Shown: in pieces, positions 59,548 through 64,000 of the stretch
How positions within the stretch are numbered: the first letter of the stretch is position 1
Layout of the letters: the number at the start of each line of letters is the position of its first letter
Origin: Solirubrobacteraceae bacterium
GTDB taxonomy: Bacteria > Actinomycetota > Thermoleophilia > Solirubrobacterales > Solirubrobacteraceae
Direction: 5' to 3'
Assembly (NCBI GenBank): GCA_017882375.1
Contig: JADGPP010000010.1
Location: forward strand, 1 to 64,000
DNA length: 64,000 nt
The notes under the pieces: generated by a model
What the model was told of the DNA's origin: nothing
The model's database searches: none
What the model saw: the letters and a program-made list of their open reading frames with translations, nothing else
Made by a program: the position numbers and the translations under genes

Positions 59548-60560
59548 CAGCTCGATCGATCGTTGGCCGGGCCCGTGGGATCGCTGAGCTCCAGCGGCAC
59601 GAAGCCCGCGCGGCCCTCGAGCGACAGTCGGCGGCGCACCGCCGCCGGCATCCGCTCCGCGCGCGAGCCGAGTAGCGCTCCACACAGGCTGGCGAGCTGC
59701 TGACGAGTCACTGCGGCGAGCGCGGTGAAGCGACGGGCGACCGGCGCACCTTCACCGGCGAGAGTCACACGCGCCAGCCCCAGCGAACCCCGCAGCCGGC
59801 TCAGCAGATGCCTTGGCGAGGCCGGCTCGCGCCAGCCGTAGATCTCGCGCAGGCCCCGCCACTCGTCGAAGCTGCGGCGCAGCTGCTGGCTGGTCGTGTA
59901 GGTGTGCGAGTGGATCACGGCGGCTTGCGGCACGAACGCCTTGGCATAGCCGGCGCGGAGCATGTCGAGCGCGAGCACCCTGTCCTCGGCGTAGGGGACG
60001 TCGCGGAACGGTATCCGCTCCCACGCCGCGCGCGCCAGGCAGGCGTTGGCGTCGGTGAAGAAGCCGCGCCGGCCGATCAGCTCGCTCGCCGGCAGCGACG
60101 CGCGCTCGCGCTCGTCCAGGCGCTCCACGCGCGCTTCGCCGTCTGGCGAGAGCGAGTCAAACCAGCCTTCGAGCTCCATGCGCACCGCCGGCGAAGCCTG
60201 CCGGCGCGGCCGGTAGGGCCCGTAGACCAGCGCCACGTCGCCCGCGAGCGCGAAGCCCTCCAGCAGCCGCTCCAGCCAGCGCTCGTCGGCGGGGACGGAG
60301 TCCTGCGTGAGCAGCGCCACGTGCGCGCCGAGGGCCGCCCGCACCAGCAGGTTTCGCGTCCCGCCGTGCGAAAAGCGCTCGGGCGCGATCTGCAGCACTC
60401 GCGCGCCGTGCGCGCGGGCCAGCTGCAGCGAGTCGTCGCGCGAGCCCGAGTCGCACACGATCAGCTCGTGCTCGACGGTCTGCGACGACAGCGCGCGCAG
60501 AACCTCGGCGAACAGCGCGCCGCCGTCGCGCACGGGGATGGCGACGCTCACGTCAGGCAT
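59547..60560 (-). CDS. GT2 glycosyltransferase
   Basis: ATG 60560 gives 337 residues (MPDVSVAIPVRDGGALFAEVL). The core includes LIVCDSGSRDDSLQLAR, HVALLTQDSVPADERWL (DxD-like position QDS) and FTDANACLARAAWERI, then FRDVPYAEDRVLALDMLRAG with ED-type acceptor motif, which resembles rhamnosyl- and mannosyltransferases. There is no membrane helix. It overlaps both neighbours: the stop overlaps the next ATG, and its start overlaps the upstream stop by eight bases, so the four-gene minus-strand block is one operon. Confidence 0.88.
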   Translation of the reverse strand: MPDVSVAIPVRDGGALFAEVLRALSSQTVEHELIVCDSGSRDDSLQLARAHGARVLQIAPERFSHGGTRNLLVRAALGAHVALLTQDSVPADERWLERLLEGFALAGDVALVYGPYRPRRQASPAVRMELEGWFDSLSPDGEARVERLDERERASLPASELIGRRGFFTDANACLARAAWERIPFRDVPYAEDRVLALDMLRAGYAKAFVPQAAVIHSHTYTTSQQLRRSFDEWRGLREIYGWREPASPRHLLSRLRGSLGLARVTLAGEGAPVARRFTALAAVTRQQLASLCGALLGSRAERMPAAVRRRLSLEGRAGFVPLELSDPTGPANDRSS

Positions 60561-62730
60561 AGAAGGCGCTGAGCGTAAGCAGCTGGGAGGCGTAGCTGAG
60601 GGCGATCGTGGCGACGACGAGCGCGACGCCGGCCTCGAGCATCCGGCGTCTGCCGAACGCGTGCAGCGCGCCGACCACCAGCAGCGCGATCGGCCCGATC
60701 GCCGGGAACACGTAGCGGCCGAACTCGGCAATCACTGGTCTCGCTTCCTGCGAGTAGTAGGCGGCGGTGAAACCCGCGATCACGGCGATCGGCATCAGGA
60801 TCACCGCAAGCGCTTCCGGCGCGTGCGCCGCCAGCCAGCGCCACTCGCGTCGAGCCGCCCACGGGCCGAGCACGAGCACGAGCAGGCTCACGACGAGGAT
60901 CGCCGCGTAGACCCATGATGGGAAGAACACGTCGTACCAGCCGAATGCGCCCCAGCCACGTTCGATGAAGATCACAAAGCCCGGATAGGCCGAGGGCGAG
61001 AAGTGCGCCGTCATGAACGGCAGCCGCGGCAGGAAGACCTGCCACAGGTAGGAGAGGTAGTCCGGCAGGTGATGCAGCGCTTCGTGTACGGCGTTGGCGT
61101 TGGAGCTGATCGCCGAGGGGCCGGCGCCCGTGCCACCCACGGCTCGGGCGGCAAGGGCGGGGTTCAACACGTGCGTGGCGAGCTCGCCGAGGAGGACCGC
61201 GACGACGACCAGCGCCGCCCAGCCCAAGAGGTCCGAGCGCCGGTGATAGCGCCACAGCGCGGCGACGAACACCAGGCCGGCGACCGGGTACAGCGATAGC
61301 CCGGTGCCCTTGACGTTCGGCAGCAGGATCAGCACGGCGCCGGTGAGCGCTCCCCACGGAACGGTGATCCCGCGTCGCAGCAGACGGATCAACAAGAGCT
61401 CAAGGGCCGCGGCGGCCGCGTTGACGCCGACGTCGTTGTTGACGATCCCCGAGATGAATCCGTACATCGGCTCATAGGCGACGAGCAGCGCCGCGACCAC
61501 GGCCAGCCACGGCCGGCGCGGCGCGAGCTCGCGGGCGAGCAGATAGGTAAACAGCACGACCAGCGCGCCGAGCAGCGCCGACGTGACGCGCATGAGCGTC
61601 AGCTGCGAAAAGATCGAGCCGTGCTCGGTCGCGAGGTAGGCGGGAGCGAGCGCCAGGTAATAGGCGGGTCCGTGCGTGGCGGATGTCGTATAGCCACCTC
61701 CGTCGCTGCGGCTGGGGTGAAGCAGCCGGGCATCTTCTGCGTAGTCGTGAGCCTGCGCTGACAGCCAGGGCGCACGCGTGTCGCCGACCTGATGGTCGGT
61801 CCACAGGCTCGTGTCTTCCAGCGCGAGGTTCTCCGCGTTTGACCAGCGCAGCCGCGCCGCTCGCGGATCGTTGATCGGTTTTTCGCCTCGTTCGACGAGC
61901 GATTGCGTGTAGGCGAAGTGATCGACCTCGTCGGGACCCTGAAAGACCGGCGTGATCAGCGCCCAGCAGCACGCGTTCAGCGCCGCGATCGCGAAAAGCG
62001 TCAGGGCCACGCGGCGCGTCCCTCCGGCAACCGCGACGGCGAGGCAGCGCAGGCCGAGCAGCGCGAGCGCAGGAAGCACCAGCAACAGCAGCAGCCAATA
62101 CAGCCACGCGCCGACCACGCCCGGGCGAAACAGCGCCGCGCGGCCGAGGATCTGCGCGACGCGCTGCACGTAGCTGCTGCGCTGGCCGGAGCGCGGCAGA
62201 TACCAGACCGCCAGCCGCGCCGGCACGGCCTTGCCGGCGACCGTCGGCGGCGAGCCGCCGGGCTTCGTCAGCGGCGTCCCGCCCAGGTGCACCGGCGCGT
62301 CGGCGCTTAGGCACAGCGAGGCGGCGCGCGCCGCCGGATGTGCGGCGGTCTGCGCGATCGCGAAGTCGGCGTTGCTCGGGCGGTTGACCTGCACGTTCGA
62401 CGCGGGCAGGGCGGAGGCGAGCGTCTGTCCGCCCGCGCGAAGGGCGAGATGCAGAGCCGGTCGTTGCGCGGTCGGCGAGAAAACCTGCAGGCGCACGACG
62501 GCCGTGCCCGCCGGCAGTTCCAGCCCAGGCGCGCACACCGGAGACCCGGCTTTCGCTTCCACCACCGCGCCGGCGTTCTCGACGCTCTCGGTGCCGGTGA
62601 AGTAGAAGCGCGGGCGCAGGCAGTAGAAGGCCGTCAGCAGCAGCAGCGGAACGGCGCAGATCGCCGCCACGCGCCACACGCGACGGTCACCCGCGAAGAC
62701 GACCGCCGGCACCCGCCCGAGGGGGCCCAC
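60553..62730 (-). CDS. DUF2142-type polytopic membrane protein, probable GT-C-like transferase
   Basis: GTG 62730 gives 725 residues and starts two bases after the upstream stop. After one helix, about 190 mostly extracytoplasmic residues (TESVENAGAVVEAKAGSPVC to QRSSYVQRVA) precede about ten more helices. The first large loop then contains PDEVDHFAYTQSLVERGEKP and HGPAYYLALAPAYLA, motifs of DUF2142 proteins, which are distantly related to GT-C enzymes. ERGWGAFGWYD and RYVFPAIGPIALL close the C-terminal half. It may transfer sugars outside the membrane; activity is inferred. It is translated with the adjacent GT2 genes. Confidence 0.8.
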   Translation of the reverse strand: MGPLGRVPAVVFAGDRRVWRVAAICAVPLLLLTAFYCLRPRFYFTGTESVENAGAVVEAKAGSPVCAPGLELPAGTAVVRLQVFSPTAQRPALHLALRAGGQTLASALPASNVQVNRPSNADFAIAQTAAHPAARAASLCLSADAPVHLGGTPLTKPGGSPPTVAGKAVPARLAVWYLPRSGQRSSYVQRVAQILGRAALFRPGVVGAWLYWLLLLLVLPALALLGLRCLAVAVAGGTRRVALTLFAIAALNACCWALITPVFQGPDEVDHFAYTQSLVERGEKPINDPRAARLRWSNAENLALEDTSLWTDHQVGDTRAPWLSAQAHDYAEDARLLHPSRSDGGGYTTSATHGPAYYLALAPAYLATEHGSIFSQLTLMRVTSALLGALVVLFTYLLARELAPRRPWLAVVAALLVAYEPMYGFISGIVNNDVGVNAAAAALELLLIRLLRRGITVPWGALTGAVLILLPNVKGTGLSLYPVAGLVFVAALWRYHRRSDLLGWAALVVVAVLLGELATHVLNPALAARAVGGTGAGPSAISSNANAVHEALHHLPDYLSYLWQVFLPRLPFMTAHFSPSAYPGFVIFIERGWGAFGWYDVFFPSWVYAAILVVSLLVLVLGPWAARREWRWLAAHAPEALAVILMPIAVIAGFTAAYYSQEARPVIAEFGRYVFPAIGPIALLVVGALHAFGRRRMLEAGVALVVATIALSYASQLLTLSAFYA

Positions 62731-62732
62731 GC

Positions 62733-63911
62733 TCAGCGCCGGCGCAGACCGAGAATCGACAGCAAGAACGAGGAGAAGAAGATCTGGATGCCGACGATGA
62801 TCAGCGAGGCGGCGACGACGGCGAGGCGTTCGTCGGCAAGCGAGCCCAAGCCGTGGGCGATCCACGTGGCGACGATCACCGCGCCCATCACCAGGCCGAC
62901 GAGCGTGAACAGGCCGCCCAGCAGCAGCCCGTGCTCCAGGCGAAAGCGCGCGCGCATGCGATCGAACCAGGGATCGCGCTCGCCCATGAAGTAGGTGCCG
63001 TAGGCGTGCGCGCAGAGTCCGAGCGCGAGCACCTGCGTGCCGACGATCATCAGCAGGGCTCCGCCGATCAGCGCGTGCAGCCCCCACGCGCGCCCGAAGA
63101 AGTCCAGGCCGGCGCCGACGAAGACGACGATCAGCGTGCCCACGCCGGCGAGCAGCGCGCCGGGCACGATGAACAGGTGGTTGGGGCTGTGCACGAGCAG
63201 GAAGCGCAGATGGCGCCAGCCGTCGCGGAAGCTCGACAGCTTGCTCTCGCCGCCTCGCGGGCGGTACTCGATCGGGAACTCGGCGATTCGCAGCTGCTCC
63301 TTGGCGGCCCTGATGACCATCTCCGAGGCGAACTCCATGCCGGTGGTCCGCAGGTCCAGGCGCTCCAGCACGTCACGGCGCAGGGCGCGCATCCCGCAAT
63401 GCGCGTCGTTGACGCCGGTGCGGAAGAACAGGTTCAGCAGGCCGGTGAGGATCGGGTTGCCGACGTAGCGGTGCAGCCACGGCATCGCTCCCGGCTGGAT
63501 GTTGTCCATGCGGTCGCCGATGACCATCTCGGCGCCCTGCTGCAGTGCCTCGACAAAGCGTGGGATGTCCTTGAAGTCGTAGGTCAGGTCGGCGTCGGCC
63601 ATCACGATGTAGCGGCCTCGCGAAGCGGCGAAGCCGGCCAGGTAGGCGCTGCCGTAGCCGCGGCGCTGCTCGACCACCACGCGTGCTCCGGCGCGCTCGG
63701 CCAGGAGCGCCGAGTCGTCCTCGGAGTCGTTGTCGGCGACGATGACCTCGCCGGGGACCTGCATCCGGTGCAGCGCCTCGCGCGCGGCGGTGACGCACTC
63801 CTCGATGTTCGCCGCCTCGTTCAGGCACGGGATGACGACCGACACGAGCGGCACGCTCCGGCCCTCGGAGTCCACCAAGACTGGTGGCCTTGTCTGGTCG
63901 ACTGTGCTCAT
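62733..63911 (-). CDS. GT2 glycosyltransferase with C-terminal membrane helices (polyprenyl-phosphate sugar synthase-like)
   Basis: A 392-residue protein. The GT2 core has LVSVVIPCLNEAANIEECV, VIVADNDSEDDSA, YIVMADADLTYDF (DxD) and MVIGDRMDNIQPGAMPWLHR, followed by FRTGVNDAHCGMRALRR. The C-terminal third has about four transmembrane helices (HLFIVPGALLAGVGTLIVVFV, LLMIVGTQVLALGL, LLGGLFTLVGLVMGAVIV, VAASLIIVGIQIFFSSFLL). This is the DPM1/GtrB/ArnC-like arrangement that makes a polyprenyl-phosphate sugar on the membrane. Its partner is likely the DUF2142 protein immediately downstream. The start codon is ATG 63911. Confidence 0.9.
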   Translation of the reverse strand: MSTVDQTRPPVLVDSEGRSVPLVSVVIPCLNEAANIEECVTAAREALHRMQVPGEVIVADNDSEDDSALLAERAGARVVVEQRRGYGSAYLAGFAASRGRYIVMADADLTYDFKDIPRFVEALQQGAEMVIGDRMDNIQPGAMPWLHRYVGNPILTGLLNLFFRTGVNDAHCGMRALRRDVLERLDLRTTGMEFASEMVIRAAKEQLRIAEFPIEYRPRGGESKLSSFRDGWRHLRFLLVHSPNHLFIVPGALLAGVGTLIVVFVGAGLDFFGRAWGLHALIGGALLMIVGTQVLALGLCAHAYGTYFMGERDPWFDRMRARFRLEHGLLLGGLFTLVGLVMGAVIVATWIAHGLGSLADERLAVVAASLIIVGIQIFFSSFLLSILGLRRR

Positions 63912-63949
63912 CAGCTGTGGCCTGTGATCCTCTTCGCGCGGCTAAGAGC

Positions 63950-63971
63950 CGGGTCGTGCCCGGGTCGTGCC
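63950..63971. repeat. Perfect 11-base tandem repeat upstream of the terminal GT2 gene
   Basis: CGGGTCGTGCC occurs twice in tandem, about 40 bases upstream of the minus-strand ATG at 63911. It may be a regulator site or slippage product. Confidence 0.8.
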
Positions 63972-63979
63972 GTTATAAC
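63972..63979 (-). promoter_or_regulatory. Possible -10 element for the terminal minus-strand glycosyltransferase operon
   Basis: GTTATAAC is an AT-rich palindrome in otherwise very GC-rich sequence, 60 bases before the ATG at 63911. Read on the minus strand TATAAC is near the -10 consensus. The -35 region would lie near the window edge and was not clear. Confidence 0.35.
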
Positions 63980-64000
63980 GCGCGCAAGGACGGAAAGTGG

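Noticed and set aside
53292-59703. Very long open frames antisense to glycosyltransferase genes (for example 53292-55031 minus and 57577-59703 plus)
   Set aside because: They lie fully over well-supported genes, have Arg/Ala/Gly-rich composition without motifs, and are the expected by-product of very high GC at third codon positions.

Overview
The window is very GC-rich throughout, packed with short intergenic gaps, GTG/TTG starts, stop-start overlaps of the TGATG type and promoters close to leaderless starts. Together with an adenosylcobalamin-dependent ribonucleotide reductase, HU, CtaA-type haem A synthase, a TreT-type trehalose synthase and several Ala/Pro/Ser-rich secreted proteins, this points to a high-GC actinobacterium. 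A Thermoleophilia/Solirubrobacterales-like lineage is my best guess; it is inferred, since no rRNA or other marker is present.

Left part (1 to about 16.9 kb) is housekeeping and small accessory genes: thymidylate kinase (tmk), a membrane-anchored Pro/Ala/Thr-rich protein, a class II ribonucleotide reductase (nrdJ) interrupted in frame by two LAGLIDADG inteins that sit directly before two predicted active-site cysteines, a tandem universal stress protein, treT, an ECF-type sigma factor with a transmembrane segment and long low-complexity tail, a His-rich/acidic secreted protein, a HAD phosphatase, a two-gene toxin-antitoxin-like module bracketed by 75-nt inverted repeats, a small unknown protein, HU, ctaA, and an MNT-HEPN toxin-antitoxin pair with its own operator-like promoter.

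Right part (about 17 to 64 kb) is one large cell-surface glycan locus. It opens with nucleotide-sugar genes (an SDR epimerase, RmlC) and a phosphopantetheinyl transferase, followed by a DegT aminotransferase plus hexapeptide acyltransferase pair that would make and acylate an amino sugar. It then carries about twenty glycosyltransferase genes (GT2, GT4, CgeB-like, several fused), three GT-C or DUF2142-like polytopic membrane proteins, four methyltransferase domains in three genes, two more SDR epimerases, a Wzx-like flippase with a DPM1-like GT2 and DUF2304 protein, and a complete Wzt/Wzm ABC exporter whose ATPase has a C-terminal substrate-binding-type domain. No clear chain-initiating sugar-phosphate transferase and no obvious Wzy polymerase were seen in the window, so precursor synthesis and initiation must be encoded elsewhere. 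Genes are arranged in alternating strand blocks with convergent pairs often only a few bases apart, as if assembled from several cassettes; base composition also varies between patches.

The items most worth a second look are the inverted-repeat-bounded toxin-antitoxin-like cassette, the twin inteins at reductase active-site cysteines, a GT2 with two tandem copies of an unrecognised 125-residue C-terminal domain, a 1233-residue GT4-GT2 protein with an unassigned 590-residue C-terminus, and an SDR that has lost its catalytic Tyr/Lys pair.
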